Origin: Amborella trichopoda
Taxonomy: Eukaryota; Streptophyta; Magnoliopsida; Amborellales; Amborellaceae
Assembly: GCF_000471905.2 (NCBI RefSeq)
Contig: NW_006500279.1
Location: 210,211-274,210 of the forward strand
DNA: 64,000 bases
Direction: 5' to 3'
The notes under the pieces are model-generated. The model ran no database searches. It saw only the letters and a program-made list of their open reading frames with translations, and was not told the DNA's origin. The position numbers and the translations under genes are program-made. Numbering within the stretch: position 1 is the stretch's first letter; each line of letters starts with the position of its first letter. This document shows positions 34,874 to 46,850 of the stretch, one piece after another.

Positions 34874-36266
34874 ATGGTGCAAATTTTAGGAGCAATACCC
34901 ACCACGGGGAAAATAAATCTCAGATCAGGGAAGACAATGCAGCCTTTACTACAGAAGTTGGGCTCCTCGAAGTTCCCTAGTCTGCCACTGCCCCCTAATC
35001 CAATGACTAGTCTACTTATCTTACAGCTTCCTGGGCTCCTTCTTAATCCCAATACTATAAACAATCTACCTATCCAATTTCCTTTGACCCTTTTGATCCC
35101 ATGCACTCAGTCTCTTCCAAAAACTCAAACTTCCATCACTCAAATCAAACCCGTTGTTCAATCAAGTCAGCCAGCTGAGCAAAATAAACCTTTTCTACCC
35201 AAACCAGCTCCTCAACCCAACGTACCAATCAAATTAATGGCAGGACCAGGAGAACAAGGCCTTGATCAAGAAAAGGTGAAATATGATGTGATAGGACATC
35301 TACAGAAACTTCCAGCTCTTCTCAGTGTCTACGATGCCCTCATGCTCTCGAAGGATTACCAGATGGCTTTGGTTCAAGCCCTCTCTAATCCAAAAGTGTA
35401 CAAAACTGAAGTAGAACCCATTGAGGTAGACCTGGCGATTCTACAATGATGTATGCCAATCACCTTTTCAGAGGACGATCTGCAGCTGGGGGAAAAGTTT
35501 CATAATCTCCCTCTCTTCGTTACTGGTGAATTACATACATGCCCCATCAACCGAATTATGTTAGACGGAGGGTAGGCAGTCACCTTATTTCAAGGAGGAT
35601 CCTTACTCGATTAAGGTTGGGGTCCCAATATCTTATCTAGACCCATGTCACAGTTTAAGGGTTCAACCAATCAGGAGAGAAGCCAGTGGACATGGTATGC
35701 CTTCGTTTTAAGATTGGTGAGATGAATGACTATGCTCAGTTTCATGTAATCGACAAAGACACTTCTTACAATATCCTCCTCAATTGGCCATGGCTCCATG
35801 ACCAGGGGTGGTCCCATCACCATTACATCAGTGCTTCAAGTATAGTCGAGATGGGAGATAGCATACGGTCTATACTAACAAAAGACCGTTCCCTGTGGCC
35901 GAAACTCACTATGCTGATTCTAAATATTACTTCACAGATTTGGCCTCACTTCAGAAGCCGAATGCTGAAGGTCACAAGTCTACAAGCAAGATTGCATCCT
36001 TGTCTCATGAAGATGTTCAGGATGTTGGGAGGACGTTAGTGAACATGTTAAAAGAGGAAGAAAGGCAGGGTAGAACTTTACCCCTAACTACTCTTCATTC
36101 TAACATCCCAACCATCATCCCTCAAGAAACTCCTTCTTCGTTCGAAAAGGACTCTTCACCCTCTGCCCCCAGTTCTAAGCCACCTTCACTGGAATATGAA
36201 CCAGAGGTCATTCCTGAGATGGAGCAAGTCATGGGGGTAGAATTCTCGGCTCCAAGGATCACTTAA
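34874..36266 (+). pseudogene. Retropepsin-type protease region, element D
   Basis: This would cleave the element polyprotein. A long open stretch 34874-35449 includes the lead-in YDVIGHLQKLPALLSVYDALMLS (about 35281-35350), a block that regularly precedes the protease in Tat-like gypsy elements. The protease follows in another frame: PLFVTGEL, then INRIMLDGG with the catalytic Asp-Gly-Gly in place of the usual Asp-Thr/Ser-Gly (about 35545-35575), a stop just after it, and then FKIGEMNDYAQFHVIDKDTSYNILLNWPWLHDQG (about 35700-35810), the typical flap and second half. The acidic end at 36180-36266 leads into what should be RT, but no RT follows. Confidence 0.7.
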
Positions 36267-36920
36267 ACGCCAGACTAGCATAAAGTCTTGCACATCACCA
36301 TTGCGCTCTTGAGAACCGAAGCAGCGTGACAACTACCGTGAAATATTTTTCAAAATCCGTTTGCTATAAGTTATAGAGAATACTCCTTAGACCGGTGACC
36401 AGCTAAAAGTTTTACTTTTCCCCGACCTCTCAGGTGAGCAGTTCGATGAAGAGCAACTTTCTTCCCCTCAAGGGAAGGATCCCCTAGCAAACCTAAGAAT
36501 CAAAGTTTCCTGAGTCAATTGGAGGTCATGCATATCGCTTCAAAGCATCTCAAGAAGTTTATGGCGGAGACTAAAAACTATGATGAAGTTTAAGTAAATG
36601 CACCACTAAAGGAGACCGAGGCCCCTCCTGACTGAACTATCTATAGTGACCAGGCTTATCATCAGGAAAATGAATTATGAGCCCTTGGCCAATCAGACAT
36701 TAAGAGGAGAAAAAGCAACGACTCCTCATTTCGAAGCTATCCAAGCCTCGACAGCCCACCATGGCGCTAGACAAGGCCTAGGGTATTAGCATCTTGGGAC
36801 AATAAAAGTGTCGAGAGGAATTCAGAAGAGAATGAAATCATGTGGCAAAGTCAAAAGAGAGAAGCACTTTATTCATCAGTTAAAATTTTTAACGAAGTAT
36901 TGGCAAAAGAAAATGACATA
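36267..36920. other. Degenerate stretch where pol would be expected
   Basis: About 650 bases with many stops in all frames and no RT, RNase H or integrase motif. In element A those domains need about 3.3 kb, so element D has lost or never had them. The stretch connects protease to the 3' end of the antisense PMD gene. Confidence 0.55.
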
Positions 36921-36921
36921 T

Positions 36922-39900
36922 TCAGAAATGCTCAATCATCTTATTGATCTCTGAGTTGCGCGCTGTAGGAGAAGTCTCGGTGCCCTGGATACGCTCCTTC
37001 AGCTTCGCCACTGTTTGAGTCTCCTCTTTCATCACCACAGTTTCTGACTCAATTGTGCCATTGAGTTCGGACAAATCTTCAACCAATGAGGCCTCCATGC
37101 CCTTCCTCTGAGCCATCTCCGTCTCGAGGCTCGTGAATTCCTGTTTCAGTATTTGCTTTGCCTCTTGAATTTCAATCATTCTCTTGAAGCTTCATTGTGC
37201 CTCCCTCTTGAGGTCCTGCTGACAGCCAGTTATCGAGGCTTTCTTCTCGATGCAGGCATCTATTTTCTCATGGTGACACAAGATCGACTCTTCCAAGAGG
37301 CTAGCCTGCTAGTTTCTTCTTCATGATGTAGCACTCCCAACCGCCAGCTCTCCAACTCGTTTAGAGTTGCATTAAAATGGGAAAGCACTTCTGGGGTACT
37401 CCCAATCACAGTAGTCACAGCGGACTCCCTCAATTTTGCCAAGGCTTCGCCCAACTCATCAAGGGGCAGCTCCCTCAAACCTGAAGGCCTACCCTAAGCA
37501 TGCTTGCAATCATGCTAGAAACACCACTAAAAATAGGCCTAAATGGTGCTGCTAAGACCACTACTGCTAAAGAAACCTAGACCTCAAGGACTGGGCTTGT
37601 TGAAGTAATAGCCATCTGAGCCACTGGCTCCTTTGAAACAAGGGCAAAGCCTAGAGCTTCTTACCCCTCTAACTCGTAGGCAGCTCTAGCCTCAACCTGC
37701 CTGGGTTCTTCAATACTAGTCTCGCTGGCCTGACCTTCTTATGGGGACCTCTACTTCTTCTTCATCCACCTGAACTATCGCCTTAACATTATCAAGTTCA
37801 GGGACCACCTCTTCTCTTTGGTCTTCGCCAGTCAATTCATCTCTAGCCACGGTTTCTTGCATTTGGCTTCCAACTTCAACAGCCAGAACCTCGGCTATGA
37901 AGAGTTCAACTCCCTCATTTTCACGACCTTCGTCCACTGGGGCAGCAACCTCCTAGTGCTCAGGCACTTCATCAACTTCAAGCTCTTCTCCATGAGTCAT
38001 AGCCTCCACCTCGGTCGGGGCACTAAACTCCTAAGGCATGGAGGCCACATCAACAGTAGAGCCCCTATCTGGAGTAGTGGCTACAAGGCCCTCATCTTCA
38101 TCAGTCTCCATCCGAGCCGCCTCTGACTCCAGAACTATCCCGGGACTCGAGGACACCTACCCAAGATCCGGAGTCATCTCCCGATCAGAAGCAATGACAA
38201 TGGGCTCAGAATGGCCGGAGCAGTCTCCTTCAGTTTCTAAAGAAAAGGAAACAATTCAGGAGAAGCAGAAGGTGGTCTAGAGAGAGCAAAAGGTGATACC
38301 GGGGAAGTTCTTAAAAGATCAGAAGAGGAAGAGCTACCTTCTGATTCTGCCACCATAGGAAGCTTAGCACTCTTCCACCTCCGAATACGCTCAATAACTG
38401 AAGGTGGGGCATGAGTATTGGCAACGGTCGAGCACTTTCTTTTTTTTTGCCCTGCTGAAGTAGGACCTGCCGCTTCACATCCACTTCCTTGAGAAGGCCC
38501 CCCCAGCTAATTTATTGTGGGCACCACTTCCAATGGGGGTATTCAAGTCCTGAGGGGGACGCTTCTCATAACCAGGGACTCGTCACCCCTCATCCTAGTC
38601 AAAGATGGAACTAAGATTGTCAAAGATGCTCCCCGTCCGTGTCTTCATTGTAAGGAATTCTGGCGAGGCCTCATCAGCTGCTATCTCACATGGAAACCTT
38701 AAAGCCCACCAGTTGGAGGGATAATCGAAAACGAATAACACATCAAGACCTGGAGCATCTGCCAGTCTCCTTTGCCTGGTATCCTGGTGCCAGTTACTGT
38801 TCACCCCTTTCCAAGGGTGATATTTATCTCAATATCCCTTACTGGTGATTCTCCACCAGTTCACATAGGCCTTTATCGCCCCTCAAGTCGAAGTGAGGAA
38901 TTACATACTTGTTGGTTTCCATCATCTTTAGACACATGGACCAAGCGATTCGTGTATGCTCTAGCAGCCAGCACTCACGGAAAGTTTCAAACTCTTTCGT
39001 CTTCCCTTTGTTCACCTTACTCCAGCGCTTTTCAAAGAATACTGAGAAGGGGTAGCCTTGATCAAGAACGTGCTGACGGGCAAAATGGTGAGGGAAATAC
39101 CCCTCTAACCTGGCACTGTGTGGAGTCTGATAGGGTAAGAATGCTCCTCTGATGCTCAGAATAAACATGAGCTCCTTAATGGTTGTTGGAGCACCATCAA
39201 GCTCCTTCCCCAACTCATTAATAAAAGCACGGTCGATGAAGCTCTTGATTAGAAAAGGGACTCGCCTCACGTTCGAATAATCATTCCCAAATTGACCTCG
39301 AGCCTCCCCTGGGGTATGGAAGATAGCCCTTTGGTTGGCAATCCTCATCAAGAAGGGCCACAGTTTATCTGTTGAGCACTGATGCTTGATGTAGGTGTCA
39401 GGGAAATAAGCCCCTAGACATCCGTACACGTAATGCATAGGGAATGGAATTTTGAAATCCCTAGGAAAAGCCTCTCCTCCAACAATGCCATTCCCTCCTT
39501 CTTTTCCCCTGTAGGCCTTTCCACGGGTAATGGCCCCCAAGCTATGATATATGGTGCACAAGACTGGCTAAGCAAAGGCATACTCACGCCCTCTGGCCAT
39601 GTCACAGGCCACATACAGTACACTTGCACGAATGTCGTCTCCCCAGCTAGGAAGCACAAATTTGCATAAAAATAAGGCCAAATACGTGGCCAAGAAGACA
39701 CAGTCATCCCCGGTCTCAAGTTGATATACGGGAGGAGTTTCCTTATCAATTTCCTTCCCTTTCCCTTTTGGAGTATCTTGACCATCTTCAGGATAATCCC
39801 CACAAAATAATTTTACCCACTCCGTAAAGGTAACCCTGCCATTACTGGACCGGCTGACAATCGACTGGTAGACCTAAAAGATCTTGTGAAGGCTGGCAGG

Positions 39901-40571
39901 TCTTCATCCCCCAGGTTAACACTACCGAAGATGACTAAATTTGGGGGCACAAACTCATCATACATAACCCCAATCATCGGGAGGCCTCCAATAAAATGAA
40001 GATCTAGCAAAGAGATCCCTGCTTCCCCATGCCCAAGAAGCAAGGTATTACTAACATGGCTCCATGTCTTTAGCAATACTTTTACTGTATTGGAGCAACG
40101 GTCATAGTAGCTGCCCAAACACTGGACCGCTGCCAATAACGAAGCACATTCAAGAGTGCTTCTGTATGACGCCAATACCTTGGGAGTGCAAGAAATGTAT
40201 CCCTTCAGGTATTGGTGCTCCCCTTGAATCCGGAGGTCTTTTGCTGACCACCTTAGTAATCCCTTTGACTGTACCATTCGCTTCCCTAAGGTGGGAAAAT
40301 TCTCCCCGAAAGCTACGTTCCGATGCATACAGTGAAGAAGTGCCATCCCTTCTTTAGTACTGACATTACCATCATTACCCTCACGCACTTCGAAACAAAC
40401 GGGGTCAGTAATGAAAGCGACACTAAGGGGCCACTCTGGTTTGCACACTAGTTGGGTCAGCCAAATGGGCTCACCCCTTGATAAAATTTCATCTGTTAAA
40501 TCACAGACACCAATATCTCCCTCCCTTAGAAGGCTCTTCACATTGGGAATTCGGTAAGAAGAACCAGCCAT
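36922..40571 (-). pseudogene. Long antisense plant mobile domain (PMD) gene in element D
   Basis: This minus-strand gene lies downstream of the element protease and opposite in strand. It starts at ATG 40569-40571 (MAGSSYRIPNVK). PMD blocks are clear: ASLLAAVQCLGSYYD, LGHGEAGISLLDLHFIGGLP (about 40050-39980), GVMYDEFVPPN (about 39965), and after one frameshift near 39870-39900, VTFTEWVKLFCGDYPED (about 39830), LATYLALFLCKFVLPSWG (about 39690-39640), and AQPVLCTIYHSLGAI (about 39575-39535). The frame then stays open to 38839 (MHYVYGCLGAYF; ECWLLEHTRIAW). A degraded linker follows at 38804-38595, an acidic Glu/Val-rich part at 37937-37716, and coiled-coil segments at 37478-37260 and 37179-36922. 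One frameshift in about 570 PMD codons makes this part well preserved compared with the gag beside it. PMD proteins are known both as host genes and as passengers in transposons. Confidence 0.75.
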
Positions 40572-42700
40572 TATAAAGGGGTTAGCGGTTTACTCCCAAA
40601 TGTTGCTAAGATGCTGGATCAGCATCAGTGGAGTCTTTCAAATGCCCAGTGCCGGTTGCGTGCCAACAGCTAGCGCCGATTGAGTCTTTCAACACAGCAC
40701 ACCGGATGAATTGCCAACACCCAGTGCCGGTTGCATGCTAGACGACTAGCACCGGTTGAGTCTTTTAGCACTCAACTTCAATTGAGATTGCCAATACCCA
40801 ACGCCAATTGAGCTTGATCGAATCTCTCTCACATGCCACGAATCTTAGTTGTGACACCACGAGCTTTAGCTGTGCCTACTGATAACCATCTCCATGTCCT
40901 TCGGTGCCTCCTCACACATAAGCAACTGACAATGATCACCACGACTCATTGCTCCACTTGACACACGAAGGAGGTAACGGTACACCTCCCTTGCGACGGT
41001 TCACCTCCATGACAGTTCACCTCTTGCAACCGTACACCTTACACGATGGTCCACCTCCTATTACCATTCGTCTCCTACAGAAACTTCTTCTACACAACCA
41101 AAAGACCTACTAAAAAACTCTCATGTCTACGTTTTTCACCTGGTCAGCACCAGAACTTCACCGGAAACTTCTGTAAGCTTCCACTAAGTCCCCGGGAACC
41201 TCTGCAAAAGACCACGAACAACATCGAAAAGTTACCACAATCCCTAAGAAACTTCTTAAAAATCCCTAAAAAACTCCTAAGACTTGTGAAATACTCACTG
41301 TTTCACTTCCCGCCTCATCTACCAAAAATTATTGTAGCCGAAACCTCTTCTATTTCTCGAAAAACTTCCAGAAGAACTCTCTTTTGCTGCTCCTTTCCCT
41401 ATAACTTCGCCAAATTCTTGGCAAAGTCTGCACATTGAAGGTCTTTCCTATAAAAACTACCTGAAATCCCAATGTTGGTAGAAAACCTTCCCTGCAAAAC
41501 TTTTGCTGAAATCCCACTGCTCGCTGGAACTTCAACCGAGCACCCTTTCGTCACAGTTAAAGAAAAATTTTACTTAAGTTTGTTTTTACCCTTGGTGAAA
41601 AATGAGGGAAAATGGGATTTTACCCCGTTGTATAGACTACACTACCCTCAAATGCCCCTCAAAAACTAAGAATTCCAGTTGTGTCAAAGGAAGCCAAGCG
41701 ACGTTGAGTAGGGTCGGGCTTTGACTCGGGGATCGAGGTAACTCTCATCGACCCAACCCTAGCGCTAGTCGATCAAGCGCCAGGTGAATTTCAAATTACC
41801 CCAGTGCCAGTTGACGTAGCACCTGGTGAATTTCAAAAACAACTCGATCGCCGGTTGACTTAGCATCACGTGTGTTTTCAAAACAACCCCAGCACCGGTT
41901 GACTTAGCGCCGGGTGTGTTTTCAAAACAACCCTAGCACCGGTTGAGTTAACATCAGGACTGTTTTCCAAACAACCCTAGGGCCGGTTGATTTTGCAACG
42001 GGTGTGAGTGCTGGTTGTCTTTAAATGATATCACAGGCTGTTCACAACACCAGCTGAGTCTTTAACAACCCAGCGTCGGTTGTGCTTTTGAGTACTCAGC
42101 GTCGATTGAATACTGGCAAGAAACCAGCGCTACACCTAGCACCGGACGTATTTCAAGCAGTCTATTGTCACCTACTCCAGGTTGAAGTCTTATGTGTCCT
42201 ACCACTTATCCTTATTGAGGTTGCACCCAAGCCGTGACCTGTCATCCCCAGTGATGTTGCAACGAGGCTGTTGCACCCAAATTGTGTCTTATCATCCCTA
42301 ATGGAGTTAGGAGCTATCCCTCATACCCATAAGAGTCACACCCATATTGCAGCCCATTATCCCCAGTGAAGTTAGGGTCATTCTTACCTCTTCAATTTTC
42401 GGTGGGTCTGTTTCACACCAAGTCATCTTTCACTCTAAAAAGTATGCTTACTCCGCTAAGCCCTAGTGAAGTCCACCTCTATTGGCCATCCTTCATCAGG
42501 TCACCATTTCTATATGAGCCCTTAGTTTGTGAATGGACTTAACCATTTTATCCCCAGGGAGTCGGATTGTCATCCACAGATCTATTCCTCATGGAGCTTC
42601 ACCTACGTAGCTGCACAACCTCGGTCCATGTTGCACGACCTTAAACTGCACAGCCACGGTCTAGATGCACGACCCTAAACTGCATGGTCTGAACTGTATA
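40572..42700 (+). repeat. Repeat-rich 3' region of element D
   Basis: Between the PMD gene and the next LTR no gene is present. Arrays with the core AGCACCGGTTGACTTAGC recur: 40630-40830 (about 60-base spacing, words CAGTGCCGGTTG) and 41760-42130 (about 45-50-base units including GTGTGTTTTCAAAACAACCC). The segment 42180-42620 (repeated CCCCAGTG.AGTTGCACCCA words) is homologous to 61130-61680. The last 100 bases contain two units of the 61-bp array seen at 58.5 and 61.7 kb. Position and structure fit the hypervariable 3' untranslated region known for Tat/Ogre elements. The middle part 40830-41740 is unique-looking. Confidence 0.7.
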
Positions 42701-43972
42701 TGTTTGAATGTATTTTTCAGCACCTTGGTCCCCGGTAGGAAGCAGGTCAATAAAGCCTACAAAACAGTGAAAATTCTTGACAGTCTCAGAATGACCCCAT
42801 AATTGCTCAAGATCTTTATCAACACTTCAAAAGACCACCTGTCAAGTTTCATTACGATCAGACATGTATAAGGTAGTGAACACAAAAAAAACAATTTAAG
42901 CGAAATCGGTCTCTAGCACCCTGAAATGGACCTTGTAACTAGAGTTATGCCTTTTGTGTGTCAAATAATTGTGGGACTACTACCATTAGATCCGGCATGA
43001 TAAAAAACCCTTATGGGTCAAGTTTCGGCTAAATAGGGCACTCTAGGACAAAGTTCTAAAAAGGGGTAGGTCGCACACTATTCCTGTGTGGCGTCACTGC
43101 ACCAAAACACCATTACAAGTGCTTGTTTTCACATTCACGGGCCATCACTTTCGGGGCCTATATTTCACTTGTTCCAAGTCGGATCGCTCTCAAATTTGGT
43201 CAGCATGTTCGTCTCATCAAGACGAACAATTCGATATGTGGTATGACCGTAACGACCGAACAGAGAGAAAAACTAAATGAAAGTCGCTGATCCATGAAGG
43301 AAGTTGCAGAAAATTCAGCAACAGCACGCGTTGAGCAGCCAGATCATGACGCTCGCATACCCGATCGGCTCGAAACCAATTGTATTAGGTGCGTGAGGGT
43401 CTGAGACTATCTCTGGTTCGAACCTCGCGTACGATGAATGGTTGGATTTCACACACGAAGGCGTCAAAGCAGCTGGATTTCAAGATTCCTACCAAAAGCT
43501 CAAGACGACAAAATCTTCATTCGAACACGAAATCAAGCTACGTTCGTCACAACATGATTGTGACGGCATGCTCAGTATGATTCAATGAAGAAATCACCAA
43601 GAAACATCAAGAATGAGTACACAATCGATCCGAAGTTTTCAAGATTCATCCAAAATTCAAGTCTCATGATCATGGCTCAAAAACATGATTCATGGCTCGA
43701 AGTTGGTATCAAAATGATCGTCATGCAGAGCCCTACTAGAAAACAATAATCTTTCGATCAAACGGGCATCAGAACGACCTCAGGTCAGCCACAGAAGATC
43801 ACGCAATTTATCGGTTAGCAACAAGGACTGTTCTGGAATTCCACACATTGTTAAACAGGGTAAAATAGTCCTTTTGCACCCATTTTTTTAGAATTTCTTT
43901 AAATTTAATTAAATTATAGTGATCTTCAATTTAGTTAGTTTTTGGGTGTACATGCATGTTTTAGCTCAACTT

Positions 43973-44035
43973 TATATAAATATGCAAAGCTAAATTGTAA
44001 GGGCCTTCAGTTCATTTTTGGATTGGTTCAATAAA
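43973..44035 (+). promoter_or_regulatory. Putative TATA box and poly(A) signal of LTR B
   Basis: TATATAAATA (43973-43982) is followed by AATAAA (44030-44035), the same order and spacing as at 50149 and 50203 in LTR C. In an LTR this would define the R region, with transcription starting about 30 bases after the TATA box. Confidence 0.5.
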
Positions 44036-44419
44036 ATTTCCATTCCTGCTTAAGTTTGTGAGTACGTCTGGGAGATAGAGAGAGGAGAGACAAGAAAAGG
44101 GCCTGTACCACTCGTGCAAGTAACTTTCTCTCTCCCCTCTTTCTCTCCTCCCATTTTTCTCTCTTTTACCCTCTTTCTCTCTCCTCCACTTTTTCTCTCT
44201 CCCTCTCTCTTGCTCTCTCTCTTTTTCTCTCTCCTCTATTCCCATCTTTATCTCTTTCTCTCTCCTCTCCCCTTCTCATCTCTATCTCCTTCTCATCTCT
44301 ATCTCTTTCTCTCTGCTCCTCTCTTCTCATCTCTATCTCTTTCTCTCTCTCGCTGTCCTCCTCCCTTCTCATCTCTATCTCTTTCCCTCTCATCCTCTGT
44401 TCTCATCTCTATTTTCTTC

Positions 44420-44930
44420 TCTCTCTTCCTCTGTCAGTCGACAAGACCTAACGTCGATTGGGCTTCTCTTTCTTCCTCTGTCAGTTGATGAGACCTAGCG
44501 TTGATTGAACTTCTCTCTCATCTTCTCACTCTTTCTCTGTTAGTCGACGAGACTTAGCACCTTCTTTCTCTTTTTTCTCTTTTTTCTCTTATTCTCTATC
44601 TTCCTCTATCAGTCAAAGAGACCTATCATCGACTAGATTTCTCTCTCTTCTTCTCTGTCTTCCTCTGTCAATCGGTGAGACCTAGCATCGACTGGTTTTC
44701 TCTCTCCTCTTCTGTTAGTCGGTGAGACCTAGCACCGACTAGTTTTATCTCCTCTTCTGTCAGTCGGCGAGACCTAGCACCCACTAGTTCTCTCTCTCCT
44801 CTTCTATCAGTCGATGAGACTAATGCTAACTGATTTTCTCTCTCCTCTCTTTTGTAAAATACAGTCGACGAAGCCTAACGCCGATTCTGTTTTCTCTCTC
44901 TTCCTTCTAACATAATTGGTAATGATTATC
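44420..44930 (+). repeat. LTR tandem array of inverted-repeat units (LTR B)
   Basis: Eight to nine diverged units of the form CCTCTTCTGTCAGTCGGTGAG ... ACCTAGCACCGACTAG, 50-60 bases long, interrupted at about 44540-44600 by extra CT repeats. Each unit can pair its CAGTCG- and CGACT-type arms. It corresponds to 29620-30200 in LTR D but differs in copy number and unit sequence. Confidence 0.7.
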
Positions 44931-45776
44931 TCTGGCTGCACCTTCCTTCCCTCTCTCTCTTTCATCCTCTCGTCTTTCATACTATTCTCTTCCTTTCTTC
45001 TCCCCCTTCTTTCTTTCCCTTCTTATCTTCTTATTCTTTCCTTATAGCCTTAAATCTGTCACCCCTTCATTCAACTAAGAGGGACTGAGGTTAGCCTCTC
45101 ATGGTAGTCCTGTCGTCTAGCCGTAATGTTGTTGTGCCAGAATTACTTGGCTCACTTTATTGCTACGATAGACCGACCATCGTGCTTAGCTAATCGGTAT
45201 TGGTAATGACGTTTAGTAGTGATCTTGTAAGCCGGTCTTAGTTACCGAGCCCGTTTTCCTACCACGTCAAGCCAATTATCCACCAACCTAGTCACCGCTC
45301 TGATCCTATCGCTTAGTCAAATTCTTTTCCCCCCCATCTTTCTTCCTTCTTTTTATATGCGAATGCTTATGTACGTTCATCAAAGAAGAAAAGGGTGAGG
45401 TCTAAGCCAATTGTCTTATAATCTTTGCCATCTATGTGTGTGATTGTAGAAAAGCAGAAAAGAAGAAGAATACAAGCCAAGGGAGGTGATTCCGAACCAG
45501 TTTTATTACTGGGGGGCCTTCATCGTAATCTAAGAGGGCGCCCACGCGAGTCAGCCCGAGTAAGTCCTAAACCCACCTTTAAATTCCTCTCTCACTTGTT
45601 AAGAGGGCGCCCGAGTCAGCCCGAGTAAGAGGGAGCCCACGCGAGAGCCCGTTTCGAACAAGGTTCTAGAGAGAGCGATCTCACAAAACATCCCGGGTCT
45701 TCCCCCAAGACCCGAGACGCATGCTGCCCGATCCCCAAAAGGATCCGGAGGGCGAGAATGAGGCACCTAACTAGCT

Positions 45777-45795
45777 TGGTGACTCTACTAGGAAC
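45777..45795 (+). other. Decayed primer-binding site of unit B
   Basis: TGGTGACTCTACTAGGAAC is the common PBS with four transitions, consistent with decay by deamination. It would pair poorly with the primer tRNA. Confidence 0.7.
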
Positions 45796-46850
45796 TTACC
45801 ACACCTTAGTCGAATAGTTCTTGTTTGCCTAGTTTCTTCTTTTATTATCTACTTTCTTTATCGTTTCACATTTTATTATGGCTTGCAGGTTCTGTAAGCT
45901 AATTGTCAGGATCAAGGATTTTCTTATCCCTGTATTCGGGAGTGTCCCTTGGGAACAAGTTCCTTCAACTTTGCTCCCAACCATCCTCTTGAGCAAATAC
46001 CCCTTGTCTAGCTCCCAGGTTTAAACCTGGATCGTTGTGAGGCAGGACCTAAAAATCCCTCACTCCCCATCTCCTCGCTCTGACAGAAACTCCACCTAGG
46101 CACCCTGCATCGGCAACACTTATGTTGCCCCACACAGCATGTACCCAGCCACCGACAAGTCACTTGTCGATTGTGTTCCTAAGGTACTTTGGAAGGTTGC
46201 CCAGTCCCTTTCTACAAAAGGCAAACAAGCTATTGTTGCTTCTGTGGGTCGCCATAGCGCTACCCCCCACATTTCTACACCATTGGTCTCTATCCTTAGA
46301 GGCTCATCACATCAAGGCAGAAACCCCACGGTCTCCATCCCTCACACACACCACAAGGCTCGTGGGTTACCCACTTGAGCCACACCTTGGGGTAACCCTT
46401 TGCTCACCTTGAGACCATGTCCAAGATCGAACCTTTTAAGGTCAGGTCCTGCGCATGCTACTCATATGCATATCACTGCACGTGACAACACCATTGCTAC
46501 GCCAACCCGAGTACACAGAAGACGACCTTCTCGTCCTCCTACTCTGCACACACAAGCGCACTTTGTAAGGGACAGGCCTACACCTGTTCTCTTGCAGACA
46601 CTTGCCAGACCACTTGCTCGAGTCTGGGTTGACCCCCAGGTCACCTGTGACCCTTCTTCAAGGGGAGCACACACGTCGCCATCATAGACGCCCTCTCGCC
46701 CTCGACTTAGGCCTCCTTATAAGTCTACCCTGCTCTGGCCCACTCCTTCTTCATCAAGCAAGCCTGTTCAACCTTGATACTCAAAGGTTTTCCCTAAGAG
46801 TATCATCCTGAACCAGCCCCGTCACTTTGGTTATGTCTCTTGAGCCCACA
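45796..46850 (+). other. Leader region of unit B
   Basis: Close DNA homologue of 30815-31860, for example ATTATGGCTTGCAGGTTCTG at about 45876 against 30895, and GACCCTTCTTCAAGGGG near 46648. Open stretches (46122-46412, 46400-46687) occur but are not conserved as proteins among the leaders. Confidence 0.6.

Larger units (their letters stand above)
42701..45774 (+). repeat. LTR B (3' LTR of D and start of unit B)
   Basis: A complete LTR of about 3.07 kb, starting TGTTTGAATGTATTTTTCAG and ending before a PBS. It carries a U3 homologous to LTR A and C, a TATA-like box (43973), AATAAA (44030), a CT-rich zone (44120-44420), an inverted-repeat array (44420-44930) and the conserved 3' end (45470-45774). 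The conserved 3' end has a local duplication: GAGGGCGCCC and CAGCCCGAGTAAG words appear twice between 45533 and 45640. Confidence 0.8.

Noticed and set aside
44114..44488. 124-codon frame and its minus-strand Glu/Arg-rich partner
   Set aside because: Both are low-complexity translations of the CT microsatellite in LTR B.
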